A DNA stretch of 64,000 nt, taken from contig JAACJM010000023.1 of assembly GCA_013368315.1 (NCBI GenBank), positions 496,001-560,000 on the forward strand, written 5' to 3'. The stretch is from Tetrapyrgos nigripes (taxonomy: Eukaryota > Basidiomycota > Agaricomycetes > Agaricales > Campanellaceae). A program made the position numbers and the translations under genes. Of the stretch, positions 21,454 through 32,693 are shown one piece after another; the first letter of the stretch is position 1; each line of letters opens with the position of its first letter. The notes below the pieces were generated by a model. It was not told the origin of the DNA. It did not search any database and saw nothing but the letters and a program-made list of their open reading frames with translations.

Positions 21454-22519
21454 TATGCTGTGCTATCGTGGAAAGTATTATTTCCAACTTAAAACGCCAT
21501 TTCCGAACGCAAAAGCGTGACATGTGACACCCGAATTGACACCTAACTCCCGAATTCAAGAAGGCAACTATCGAATTCACACGAGCAAATACCCAAGTTT
21601 GAGGATGGAATACCGAATTGAAGGAAGGGTGTACAGAATTAAAGGAAGGGTGTACCGAATCAAGAGTGCTGAGTGCAGAACTGAACGGAGACAGTACAGG
21701 TTGACTGCTGACAACACAAACTGGCATATCGGAGTATCAGATTGCACTAAATATTTTTCCAAGATATGACTATTTGCTAAGTGCATTTCCCCCTCAAACA
21801 AATGTACAATTAATTTCCAAGCGAAAATAAAGCTTTATATGCATAATTAGTATGGTTGTGGTACAACAAGCTTGCTTTACATAAGTGTCCATACAACTAC
21901 ACCCACTTGCCTCAGGAGCGCGGGACATAGGTATCGTGGGACATGGTAGCAAATGATAGGAGTTCTGGGCAAAACCAATTAAAATCTGTGTTCTCCCAAA
22001 GAAAGAGGAACAACACTCTCAAGTGCACGGAAATACATAACGCCTCGATTCATAATTATTTAATCAGTTATTCCTGCTAACTACTTACAGGAGGCTTAGC
22101 AAAGCTTCAATGTCGGTCCAAATAACTCTAGTGAAATTCAATATAATCTGAGATGCTGATTTCGGTCCAACTTCTGCAAGTATTCGAAGTATTCGGGCTA
22201 CTTGCAAGTATTCGGACCATTCCCCGATCATTCGGCAAAAGCGTAAATCAATGGTCGGGAATCAATTCTCTTTATTCAGTACTCACTTCATAAATTCGGT
22301 CATTGTTCCTCTGAATTCGGTACTCACTTCATAAATTCGGTCATTTTTCCTCTGAATTCGGCACTCGCCTTCAAGAGCTCGGATCTGAACTCTAGGAATT
22401 CGATACTCGCCTTCTTGAATTCGGGATTTATATGTCAATTCGGGTGTCACATGTCACGCTTTTGCGTTCGGAAATGATGTTTTAGGTCGGAATAATACTT
22501 TCCACGATAGCACAGCATA
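21454..22519. mobile_element. Non-autonomous DNA element E2, relative of E1 (1066 bp)
   Basis: The ends TATGCTGTGCTATCGTGGAA are inverted and near-identical, with 6-bp target duplications GCCTTC at 21448-21453 and 22520-22525. The left arm has CGAATT-like motifs at 21532, 21551, 21572, 21593, 21614, 21635, 21656 and 21677, mostly exactly 21 bp apart. The right arm mirrors this with TTCG motifs at 22275, 22295, 22316, 22336, 22357, 22378, 22399, 22420 and 22439. No transposase is encoded. Its family is shared with E1, from which it is separated by about 100 bp. Confidence 0.88.
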
Positions 22520-22525
22520 GCCTTC

Positions 22526-24473
22526 GGAGGGATTTCCTTTCACCTTTCTCATAACTTTCCTCAGTTTCTCATTTGCATGTCCGACAGATTGTGAGGGAAA
22601 AGACGTATATTGAGCATGTAAGTACATACTGGCTATGAAGATACTGTACAGAAGCAGTACTGTACATTACAAACATAAAATGTACATACATGATGACAAG
22701 GGGACGAGAGTGAGGAGATGCGTACATACTAAAATCCTGAATGAAAACTTGCTAGAGAAAGAGAAAAATGCACTAGCACTGAAATACACACTGTTCCGCA
22801 TGAAACTAGATATCGGGTTGAGGCAGCAACAACGTAGGAGGAGTGAATCTGGGACCTAAAACAATGGTTAGCATCTAAGTTACTCTCAGAGCAAATACAC
22901 ATACCAGAGATGCAGACAAGAGGATGACTACAAGCTGCAAAAGTTGACGTGAGCCATGATATGCAAGAACATCAGAAAAGCTCACTGAATCTTGCGAAGC
23001 GAAGTCCGTACGTAGGGAAAAGTAAGAGACAGTACGTGGACAGTGGGGGAAAGAAAGAAAGAAACGTCAGACTGAAGTAATTTGGGTGCCCGCTACTTTA
23101 TACAGTAATACTTTATATGAGTGGCAAATTGCAAATGCCGCAGTCCCGCGTGAGGTCGGATCCACAGGCATCAACTGGGGAAAGGTGCCACTGCTTCACA
23201 TGGCAAATTACGAGGCTCATTGGATAAGTAAAATGGTTTTGTATGCAGTAAAAAATTAGATAGAGCTCAATAGCTTAATGTAACGATGCCTTTAAATGAC
23301 CTTGGATGGGGTGGAGGAAGCAATAGTGATTCAGAGAGCGGCTCTTGACGACTTTCGACGGCTGCTGAGGGAAGGTAAACGCGTCTGAAGCTTGTCGTGG
23401 TTGATGGGCTTGTAGTCGTCGACAGCGAAGGGAATGAATCATGACGTACTTCAATGCGTCAGTTGAGATGGCAGTGTGCGGGCATTTCGGAGCGCTGAGG
23501 TGGCGTGTAAAAATTAGAACCCGTGAGAACCTTTGGTACTCAATTGGGGGGTCGACATAAGTTAACTCGGCCTAAAGGGCCTCGTAATGGACTATTTTGC
23601 CGAGATCAATTCAAAGTTGGACTTAGGTTATAGCACAAGTTCTGAGAAGTCCTGCTGAGGGAACCAGGAGGGAGGGGTGACCTTGCAGTCTCTCTGAATG
23701 TCTAGGATATGTACATAAAGTATATACATATGTACTTACAAAAAGACCCAAAAAGACTACCCTACATTGGCTGTACTGTTACACAGACACCCAGAGAAGA
23801 AAAGGCAAAAGCAAAGTCTCGAAAGCTCACCAACTCGACTTTCTAAATTTTGAGAAACTTTCCAAAAGTTTGCCGAAATGCGATGTCCAGCCGTGAAAGT
23901 TTTGGGAAATTCTCGGAGGTTTCATCTAATTGAAGGAAGTGGTGCTGCGCTTAAAAAAATTCCGGAAATCCTCGGCATATTTTCCCGAGACGGTTTTCCT
24001 GATGTCCGCGGCTCGACGGATGAGTTGGTGTTTTTGGCGGAGGTTTAGACAGATAACGAAGTGTCGAAACGGCGACATCTGACTAAGGTCGAAATGTTAC
24101 GGCTTCCGACTGCGAATCTGTTGAGGAACGAGGACCAGTATACGAGGGATCGAGTGAAACGCGATGAAAAGGACGGAAAAGAACGGGTGTAAACAGGTGC
24201 TATTGTAAACTCTAGCTAAGCTGTATATATATAATGAGTAGAATAACAAATTGTGGCTAGGGTAAATATTATAGGACGGCGAGAGTAGTGAGTCGGCCGT
24301 AGCAACACGGCGGGTATCCTTCCAACATTTACCACTAGGACCGGGACAAATATGTAACCGGAAACCAATAAAACAAGATCAAGAAAACCAAGCAGAGCTA
24401 TGGACGTGGCTACAAGCACCGATTGCCGGTGATCCTTAAAGACCTTGGGATAGTAACCGCCGTCACGATCGCA
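22526..24473. other. Intergenic region without a supported gene
   Basis: No credible protein gene is seen. On the minus strand at about 22600-23120 there is a weak transcript-like pattern: a TATA-like CATATAAAGT near 23113, then plausible introns (a GTGAGC donor near 22980 and a GTATGT donor near 22905), but no ATG-started frame of note. Fragments related to the 19.5-20 kb tandem repeat occur at 23175-23230 and 23560-23600. Confidence 0.4.
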
Positions 24474-26820
24474 TCACACTTTTCCGTATGAATGAGGCTG
24501 GTGAAAGTGCTCCTCAGAGGTGCCAGCGGGTTTTGCGTCCTGGTATGATGAAAGCAAAGAAGTAAGACGATGCGAGCTCGGAAACATATGCAAGGACATA
24601 TGAGCAGAGAAAAAGCGTAGATCGACGTACATCGAAATTCTCCATTGTCTCTTGATTAATACGAATCGCGATGGGATCTTTCGTGCCGTGGTTGGCAGTG
24701 TTGTCTATGGTGGCGTTGTTACCGACATTCGTCCGTCGGTTGGAGATCTATCATCAGTACCAAGTGAGCAAGCAAGTAACAAGAATGCTTTGACCATTGG
24801 TCGGATTGAGAGTGTACTCACCTCTAAAGGGATCGACATACCGAACTCTCCAGTCGACGTAGATTGAGAAGCATTCCGAATTTGCTCTCGTCCATTGAGG
24901 GTGATTAGCAGACAGTTGGTGTAGACTGTACGGTCATGGTACTAGGTCAGGCGATGGATTTGAGAAATTGTGTGATTACTTGCAGTGACACAGCAACAGA
25001 TAGACGAAGATGTAGATGAATGTTCCCGGAGCAGCTTCGAGCTAGATCATTTGAGCTCAGTGAAGGGAATCACAGAACCGGAAGGGAAAAGACGTACCAA
25101 AACGACGGTTATGATCGAGGTGAGACTCGTAGGTAGGCCTACACAAATATGATATTAGTGTGAAACTGGTAACCACCTAAGCAATGAACTGAGCTTACCC
25201 GTATTGACAGAGAACAGAATCTTGAAAGAAGATTCAATGGCGTCAATTCAGGAAGAAAATAACGGAAGGAAACGGAAGGAAGAAAGCCTTGTGCCTTACT
25301 CACCAATCTATTCAACAAATCCGTGGTACGCTTGAACCCCGTCTTGGCTCTTTGGAACAAGATGATCATTAGGATCGAAATGGCAGCATCGGTTACGAGA
25401 CCTAGAACGTTGGTTGCGACGGATACGTTCTGGCCGAACGTCGGAGCAAGGGACGAGACAAGGGAAGAGGAGGGCTGAAGTAAGCATCTGAACGAGCAAG
25501 GGGAACCGGAGGTACAGATGGTTGAAGGTAGTTGGAGGTACGTCAGAGAGTACGTACATTTTGTAATGACAGTTCTGATAGAAGTGTGTACTGCGATAAC
25601 CTGGGCCCAGACTCGAATCAGTATCATGCACAAAGGCTCAGTCAGGGATTCTGGGCTTTGGATACTTACACGACTCCGATGAAGTAGTACAGCGTTGCTG
25701 TTTTCGATTGAGAATGATTAAGAAATGTCGAACATGGAAATGCTTACCGATACTTCCGATACTACAGAGCGACTGCAAAGTGAGAGACGAGATACATCAA
25801 CCTGAAAGAAGGGATGAAACAACAGATCCTTACGACAAATCCAGCAAGAAAGATGTTCTTGCTGACTGATATTTAGAATCAGAATCAATTGTCAGTAAGC
25901 AGAAATTACGAGACGAAGGCGATGACCGGCAAAGAACGGGACGTACGTTTGTAGATACGATAACAGTAGAAGCTGCAAGACGGGGCATAAGGTATCAGTG
26001 CATGTGATGCTCAGAGAAGACTATACAGACTCACTGTTGCACAAGAAACGCCACAAATCCACTGAATATCAACTCGATGATTAGTTCGCTGCGGTAGGTT
26101 TGCGTCCAGACGCGCCATGAAAAGCACATGCAGGTGAGTTTGTGTGGATAGAGAATTAGCAGCAGACACACAGGGAAGAATATGATGAAGTACGAACGGA
26201 AGAATTTTGAGCATCACTGTCGGATCGGCTTGACCTGGATGGGACAGTCATTACATGTTAGGTGACCAACAAAAAGATACGCACTTCTGAGGGTATACTT
26301 GTATACAGCCGCTGCATAAATGGAGGGGAAGTTTTGAGCAAGCGTTATAGTCAGAGAAAAAGCATGAGACTCAACGGACTCACACCATAGGAAAGCCACT
26401 TGACATGTGTCGCATACCAGAACGGTCGCAACCTGGTTTCGAGAAAGGTCAGTACACAGGAGTCAGTCCACTGATAGGAGGTACGCACCAGCAGCTGTAT
26501 CGACAGGCCATCTTTTCCTCTGTATCTCGCAAAATAGGACCACCCCTGCGTCAATGCCACTATTTGGAATGAGAACGTTAGCCCGAAGCTTTCATAGTAT
26601 CAAGGAAAGGATCTGGAGCACCTCCGTAGAGCCTAATATGTATTGAGAATGTTAAAAGAGCATTGAAGAATTGAAAAAGAACCGACTTACAGGCTACACA
26701 CGACAACGGAATGGAACAGAAACCCGAAGCTTTGTATGTAGTAAGTATGCTGGTTGGAAGCATGGATAGAGAGGAGCCTTCGAGGACGTACGTAGTATCG
26801 ATGGTCGATGTGACTGCCAT
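24474..26820 (-). CDS. DUF6534-type multi-pass membrane protein
   Basis: The ATG is at 26818-26820. Early exons are 26792-26820, 26691-26729, an 11-nt exon 26622-26632, 26489-26559 and 26386-26432; the last exon 24474-24539 ends in TGA. Together the early exons give TFGFLFHSVVVCSLLYGVAL and a segment ending in SIQLL, the N-terminal membrane pair typical of this family. Further segments are LIFSGFVAFLVQQ with FYCYRIYK, and VSKNIFLAGFV. The DUF6534 domain follows: NVLGLVTDAAISILMIILF, KTGFKRTTDLLNRL, SVNTGLPTSLTSIITVV, FIYIFVYLLL and YTNCLLITLNGREQIR. These are seven-pass proteins of unknown role, expanded in mushrooms. Exon borders at about 26215-26385 are uncertain, and the exon-2 acceptor is AAG. 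It has the same orientation as the DUF6533 gene. Confidence 0.8.
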
Positions 26821-27895
26821 CTTTGGTGGTACTTGAAAAAGATGAGTTACGAAGTCGTAAACAGTGGCTCTGCGACGGTGACAGAAATGTCAGTGCGCAA
26901 TTTATGTAACGGTGCGGCGGACCCGATGGATCGAGCTACTTCAATTCCGAACACTACAGGCGAGCAAGACCCCTGATTATTAGATGGAAATGTATTATAC
27001 CAAAATCGCCCGAATCCGCGCGTCTTATACGAACATGGCATAGGCCTCAGAGCTTCCCATAGACAGCGAGAGAGGCGGAAAATACATTTTCCGTCTATTA
27101 GCCTGTAATCTGCCCTACGCAACAAATGGAATACATTAAGTATAAATCATCGTCAAAGTCATCCTCAAGCTCCTGCTCCTTCTGGCTGCGAAAAGCCTTC
27201 ATAGCAAGCCTAAATCTCGTCCATGAGTCTTGAGAAGACAATGGTTGATAGGCCATCATATCTTCTGTCATCTGCACGCGCATGGTTGCCATGCTGCCTC
27301 GTCTAGGTAGTATATAGACTCTCATTTTCATACGAACACGTACAATACATTCATTGTTCTAGCCGAGCCGTTTGAAACCTTTTGAAACCGCCCAAGCGAG
27401 TTCCTTTGGGATAATTACCAATTCCGAGGCAGACAGACGTTTCTGGATAAACTAGCAACTCTTTTCGCGCTGCAGATCAAAAGCAACCAGGGAATATATT
27501 GTCATCGAATTGAGAGGGATACGATCACACTGCTGGCCGAGGACTCTTCGTACTTAGGAGAACTTGAAGAGTCAAGTCGACGACACGTACATATCTTGTT
27601 ACCATACATCTACTTTAGTAGATCGTCATGATGTCTGTCTAGGAGAGACTAATATCTTGTGTAGTTTTTTGAGGTGCTGGTGCTGTGCTAATTCTATTCG
27701 GCATTCGGTGCTATGTGACACTCATTTCGGAAATGTCATGGACTTTGCATCCATCCCTGAGACCACCCTGTTTTACTCTGAATATTCTGTGAAGTCTCGG
27801 CGACCGCAACCCTTCTGGAATCTGAACGTTCAAATCAGCGGAAAACGGGTCAAAAATGGACCGAAGCTTATCCGGGGTAACACAATCACAAACAG
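26821..27895. other. Upstream region of the DUF6534 gene, no supported gene
   Basis: I see no spliced gene. A 77-codon ATG-started frame on the minus strand (27098-27331, acidic end EDDFDDDLY) has no support beyond being open. The remainder is AT-balanced intergenic sequence. Confidence 0.35.
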
Positions 27896-28593
27896 CTATG
27901 GAGCGGGGCAACTATTGACCGCTACTTTTGTGCAGGCCGCGTAAGCGGCTCAATTTTTTTTTTCCTCTAGTAAAAATGCTCCTTTTGACGAGTACTTCAA
28001 AACTGAGGGAGATACCCGATGTAGCCGGGCCTGATTTTGCCGCATTACATAACACATGATAAGATAAGAGATTATGGGCCCATTGAAATGCTCGGAGCGT
28101 CAAACTGGCATGCTAGAGTCTCTGGAATCCTTCTGTGAGACTTGTACTTCTTGGAACTAAATTTCCGAACCTGTATCTGTGTCTTCCAGTATGATTCACA
28201 GAACCATCCCAGCTGCAAACACCTTCATCCTCATTTTCAGTTTCTTGCACCAACTCGCTATCAGAGCCCTCCTGTATCTCGTCAAGCTTGTCATCTGTAA
28301 ATTGGCCTTGGGGGTGCCTTCCGCGTCGAGCTCTTCCTGCAGCTTCCTGCTTGGCCTTCTTGCTTCAGCCCATAGAGTAGAGATGTGTGTGTATGTAGGA
28401 GAAAAATGTATTTTCTACACTAATCCAACTTGCTTCTACTCAAAACTCCTTCAGTGAGCACCCTGCAGACGGCGGCGGCGCCAGGTGGTCCCCATAGGCC
28501 TCGAAAAATTTTTCGAACCCCCGATTTTGCCGCTGCACGTCCACTTATGTAAGCTGCACAAAGGTAGCGGTCAGTAGTTGCCCCGCTCCATAG
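27896..28593. repeat. Inverted repeat with 40-bp arms, possible fold-back element (698 bp)
   Basis: The arms at 27896-27935 and 28554-28593 match in inverted orientation at 38 of 40 positions (CTATGGAGCGGGGCAACTA...). Weaker similarity continues inwards for another 15 bp. No target duplication is visible and no coding sequence is seen between the arms, so the transposon class is undecided. Confidence 0.6.
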
Positions 28594-29599
28594 GCGAATT
28601 ACTTATGGTACGAGCTCTCGATAAAGGGGTATATATACAGGGTTACTTATTATGAAGACTCACTTGGCGCTGCATGCCTCAAAAAGGGTATGGCCATTAG
28701 TAACGTCACAGCTCCATCTTCTCGTTCTAACTAACTCAGGTTGTAATCCACTTGGACCTTCGGCCCTCACTCTTTTTTATTATTAAGCTCTGGACTTCCC
28801 TCACTCGGCACTGCGCACCTTGAAAAAGGGTATATACATGGTTATTATAAGCATTAGTTTTTGAGAACTTGGTTCAAGCCTACATTGGTTTAGTTTCAAT
28901 CCTCTCAAAACACATGAAGTAAATATGACAAAGGCATGGGTTGTAAAGCTTGTAGTCATTAAAATTTGAAAAATTCTGTACGTTAGTGTTGAAGATGTTA
29001 TGTATAAAAGCCAGGCCAGACTTACTGAGATTATACTACCCCTGCCACTCCAGGTGAGTATTTCACATTTTTATCACATGTATGCTGTACATTATGGCAT
29101 ACTTACCATTGAGGATGTGCAAGGATACTATCTGCCACCCCCCACCCCCATATCTACCCACATTCTCCCACTCACACCTCCAAATCTTCCTCCATCATTA
29201 TTAGTTAACTATGATAACAAAATTCCAGACACCCTTCCTCATTCTCCTTCTCTTGCATACAAATAGTTGACCTCATTATGGTGGAATCTCAGGCTTTTTT
29301 GAGCTATTTACAGCTTCATATATTTTACAGGGACCTTTTTGCTATATTCATTGAAGTATGTAGCATATACATATGCTGTGGAACATAGGGTGAAGTTTGC
29401 CTGGGAAAACAGACAGACAGGGACTTATTATCGGCAGTAAGCGCGGCTGTCGGGCAGTTGCTTCAGTCGGCGTCACTTGTGACAGAGCCACCATGTGAGC
29501 TTACGGGACTGTCGGTTAACTCGGTTAATTGGCCGCCGAAATCCTCACACGGGTCGTCGCATTCTATATAGATGGTAGTTGAGTCGGTAGACTCCCATC
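28594..29599 (+). promoter_or_regulatory. Upstream region of the P450 gene with a TATA box
   Basis: TCTATATAGATGG near 29563-29575 lies about 30 bp before the P450 ATG and is a good TATA candidate. Further upstream a short direct repeat (CTCACTYGGCRCTGC followed by AAAAAGGGTAT) occurs near 28665 and 28802. No other gene is seen in this kilobase. Confidence 0.45.
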
Positions 29600-29714
29600 A
29601 TGCTGCAGCTCACCACGCTCGACGCCCTACTTCTCTGTGCTGGTCTCTTCATCGCTGGAACCTTGCTTAAAAGCAAGAAACGCCCTCCACTACCTCCTGG
29701 GCCGAAAGGGTACC

Positions 29715-30145
29715 TGTAAAATACTAGCGTAGATCTGTAGATAGTTCAATATACTCAAGAGGTAAATCTTATAAGAAATACGAGTCGTTACGCCAAGACT
29801 TGTAGCGCTCGAGGCTGCTAGTAAGTACTTAACGGATTGAAGAAGCTGGTAAGTGCGTAACTTTACGAAGCCACTCAAGATCTCTTACTTCACTCGGAAG
29901 GTAAGTTAAACGATGTAGTAATTCAGTGGTTCTTTTAGTACAAGGTATCTTGGTATATATAATGCTAAGACAAGCTAAAGAAACTTGTAGATTGTATGAG
30001 AAAATAACCGAACATTCTATAGTACAAAAGATCAATGACTCGAACCCGAAGTAATCCTATCCGTACTAAAGAGGAAGTCGAAGATAATCATGAGCTCAGA
30101 GATAAGATAAGAAGATACTGGGAAATCATACTTTGTTACATTACA
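29715..30145 (-). repeat. Gypsy-B 3' LTR
   Basis: 431 bp, TGTAAAAT...ATTACA on the plus strand, identical to 38582-39012, and bordered on the left by GTACC. Confidence 0.97.
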
Positions 30146-30162
30146 AGAGCCCCCCCAGCTTC
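30146..30162 (-). promoter_or_regulatory. Gypsy-B polypurine tract (G-rich)
   Basis: On the minus strand AAGCTGGGGGGGCTCT abuts the 3' LTR and contains a run of seven G. It lies where the plus-strand primer is expected, although the CTCT at the LTR edge is atypical. Confidence 0.45.
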
Positions 30163-30165
30163 GAC

Positions 30166-31344
30166 TTACTCTTCGTTGATCCCAAAGCACTCCTTAACCA
30201 TGATAAGAACATCCTCCCAATCCTCATCATCTGCAGTGACTTCCGTAGGGAGCGAGTAAGCGTCGGCATTCCAACCAGGTCTAGTGGGATCGTACGGTTC
30301 CAAAAGGCCGAGCTTGGCGTACGAAGACTCGGTGGGATGAAGGATCATCGCTCCCTTCTCCACCTTTTCCATATCATCAAGTCCCCATTCCTTCCTCTTA
30401 AATTCCTGAGCTCTTTCTTCCCTATCCTTCCTTCTACGGACTAATTCCTTCTCTGCTCCGAGACGTTGAGTTGATTTCCTAGTGAGTTGAGCGAGAGTTT
30501 CGTCCTGAGTCAACCCGAAGAAAGCTCCCCAGTTGCATTCCGAGAGGTACCCCTTCTGAATAGACCGCTCGACTTGTTCGCCTATCCAGTAGGCATACTG
30601 TCGAGCCACGAATTGAAGAACGGCATACTGTTCTTGCAATTCTTGGCGAGAATTGGCGTAAGAGTCGATGATGAATCGCTCGGATTCGAAGATAAGGGAG
30701 AGATGAGGATATACGTCTTCGAGGGTAGAGCCGGCCCATTCCAGATTGATTACGTCACGAGGAATGGAGGGAACGAGTGGGTTTTCGGGAGAGCGAAGTG
30801 CGTTAGCGGCCATAACAACGATTTTAGCTAGAAGCCGGAGTTCCTCCAAGAGAGTAGCAGCGACCTCGGGCTTGAACTTGACAAGTACGTCCTTGTCCGG
30901 CCCCAAGCTAACAAACATGGTCTGCTCATCCGTGAGAGGGTTGGCAAGAGTCGCGTTCTGAAAGACATGATGGATATAGTTTCGAATGAAGGGACTAGGG
31001 AAAACACGCTGAAGAATGCCGACGGGACCTTTCTTGAAAGGTAAAAGCGCTCCTGTATTGGTGTCATCCGAATTCTGGACGGGACAAGGTCCTGAGTGAG
31101 TGCCTAAACTACACCTGTTGATTCGATCGTGATGACGTACCGCGAATCTCGGGCTATATTTGGCAACCTCCAGGCACGTTTGATCCGGGAAGGCGCAAGA
31201 AGAGTAAGAGTGATCCGTACGTTCGCAAGAAGTGCACAAGGACGTCAAAGCGCCAGGGATGGTAGAAGTGGTCGTGGTGACACCAAGTCCCAAGTCTTGC
31301 TCAATGGGAGTCTGGGAGGAAACAATGGTTTGAGTAGGGTTCAT
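30166..31344 (-). CDS. Accessory ORF of Gypsy-B with a CCHC knuckle (392 aa)
   Basis: ATG at 31342-31344 (MNPTQTIVSS); the frame is also open further upstream without an ATG. It lies between pol and the 3' LTR, ending 20 bp from the LTR. Near residue 40 is a full retroviral-type knuckle, CTSCERTDHSYSSC (CX2CX4HX4C), followed by CAFPDQTC and RCSLGTHSGPC. The last resembles the RCRLGRGHKARC module of the Gypsy-A accessory protein. The rest is mostly helical and charged, with a Lys/Arg/Glu-rich stretch (ELVRRRKDREERAQEF) and an acidic end (DDEDWEDV). No signal peptide or membrane segment is seen, so it is not an envelope. It may bind nucleic acid; the function is otherwise unknown. Confidence 0.7.
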   Translation of the reverse strand: MNPTQTIVSSQTPIEQDLGLGVTTTTSTIPGALTSLCTSCERTDHSYSSCAFPDQTCLEVAKYSPRFAVRHHDRINRCSLGTHSGPCPVQNSDDTNTGALLPFKKGPVGILQRVFPSPFIRNYIHHVFQNATLANPLTDEQTMFVSLGPDKDVLVKFKPEVAATLLEELRLLAKIVVMAANALRSPENPLVPSIPRDVINLEWAGSTLEDVYPHLSLIFESERFIIDSYANSRQELQEQYAVLQFVARQYAYWIGEQVERSIQKGYLSECNWGAFFGLTQDETLAQLTRKSTQRLGAEKELVRRRKDREERAQEFKRKEWGLDDMEKVEKGAMILHPTESSYAKLGLLEPYDPTRPGWNADAYSLPTEVTADDEDWEDVLIMVKECFGINEE

Positions 31345-31652
31345 GGCTGCAGAGTAGAAGTGATGAAAGAGTAGAAGTGATGAAAGCACTGAAAGAACTG
31401 GAAGTAGGATAGTATGGAAGATACTGTCGATCTGAACCTTTTGCCTCCTCCTTTTAAACCTTTTCCCAAAGGCTTCGTTGACCTACTACTTCCTTCCATA
31501 CGGTTCTCTCTCTTGTAAATAGTTACCGGGTTTGCCACCTAAGACCTCGTTGTAACAAAGCATCTATTAGTTCGAAAAGGAAAACGTGGAAGAAGAGTTG
31601 AAAGAAATAATACTTGATGCAAAAATATTCCTCCTCGTTACCGGTCGGTATC

Positions 31653-32693
31653 TTACTTCTCTGCTTGTTCCTTTGTCCATGTCTCAAAAATCTCTGGCGC
31701 GTTGCGCAGCTCAGCCTTGGTAAGCCATTCGTCCTCGGATGGTGGAAAATTCTTCCATCGGACTTTGAATTGCTGTATTCTTCGTTTGCCTCGTTTTCTC
31801 CACCTCATGCCTACTATCCTTTCTATTTCCGTTTCTGGCCATGCTTCGAAATCATCCCGGTTCATCCTTCTGTGAACTCGTTCCCCCAGAGATTCTGGAG
31901 ATGGGGAGTATTTCTCCAGATGAGCTATGTTGATAATAGGATGGATACCATAGGACTTAGGTAGACGAATCTGATAAGTAACAGGAGACAACTTCCTGAT
32001 AACCTCAAACGGCCCGTCGTATCGCATAAGCAACTTCTTTCCCCTTCCTTTCTCTTCTCGTAATAGGTTCAGGGTGTGCGGATTTAATACTACCAAGTCA
32101 CCCTCCTCGAATTCACAAGTGATTCGTCCTTTGTTATATCCTCTCCTTTGGTACTCTTGCGCCAAATGCAGTGCTTCTTTCGCTCGAGTACGCTCAAATT
32201 CAAAGTGCTCCACCATGCTTTGCGCTTCCTCATCACGAATTGCCACATTAGTACCTCCCCCAGCCGAGGGTCGCTGTATAAATCCAGTCGGTGATGCGAG
32301 GGTAGATGCCGTGGCTGGCAAGAATCCGTAAAGAAGGAAAGCTGGCGCAAAGGTGGTGGAGATATGAGGGGTAGTATTGTAGGAGAGTGAAAGCGCGTCC
32401 AGATGATCTGCCCAGTCAGTTCGGGATGGCCCAACGTAGGCTCGGAGAGCTATTTCGAGGGTATGATTCATGTTTTCAGTTTGCCCGTCTGCTTGAGGAT
32501 GGTAGGATGTAGTAAGGGCTCTCTTTGATCCCATTAGCCTACAAACTTCACCCCAGAAGGCGTTGCGCCACCGAACATCTCGATCAGAAATAATTTGCCG
32601 GGGAATGCCATATTTGGAGATGATATGCTTGAAAAAGAGCTGTGCAGTCTCCACCTCCGTAATACGCGTTAGAGCAGGGAATACAGGTGACAA
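31653..32693 (-). CDS. pol: Gypsy-B integrase C-terminal part and chromodomain
   Basis: Continues pol after a frame break at about 32655-32690. It contains the second acidic site ISDRDVRW, the glutamate region HPQADGQTENMNHTLE and the integrase C-terminal domain (KLLMRYDGPFEVIRKLSP). It ends in a short chromodomain (FKVRWKNFPPSEDEWLTKAEL). No ATG serves as a start. It is one protein with the upstream ORF in any functional copy, because the frames meet inside the integrase core. Confidence 0.88.
   Translation of the reverse strand: MSPVFPALTRITEVETAQLFFKHIISKYGIPRQIISDRDVRWRNAFWGEVCRLMGSKRALTTSYHPQADGQTENMNHTLEIALRAYVGPSRTDWADHLDALSLSYNTTPHISTTFAPAFLLYGFLPATASTLASPTGFIQRPSAGGGTNVAIRDEEAQSMVEHFEFERTRAKEALHLAQEYQRRGYNKGRITCEFEEGDLVVLNPHTLNLLREEKGRGKKLLMRYDGPFEVIRKLSPVTYQIRLPKSYGIHPIINIAHLEKYSPSPESLGERVHRRMNRDDFEAWPETEIERIVGMRWRKRGKRRIQQFKVRWKNFPPSEDEWLTKAELRNAPEIFETWTKEQAEK

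Noticed and set aside
22635..22859. 74-codon plus-strand ORF
   Set aside because: No protein-like features; it overlaps the weak minus-strand transcript pattern and looks random.
27098..27331. 77-codon acidic ORF upstream of the DUF6534 gene
   Set aside because: No homology, no splice context, and length within chance for a 64-kb window.
30020..30060. GGGTTCGAGTC on the minus strand, resembling a tRNA T-loop
   Set aside because: It lies inside the Gypsy-B LTR, is repeated in the other LTR, and has no surrounding cloverleaf.
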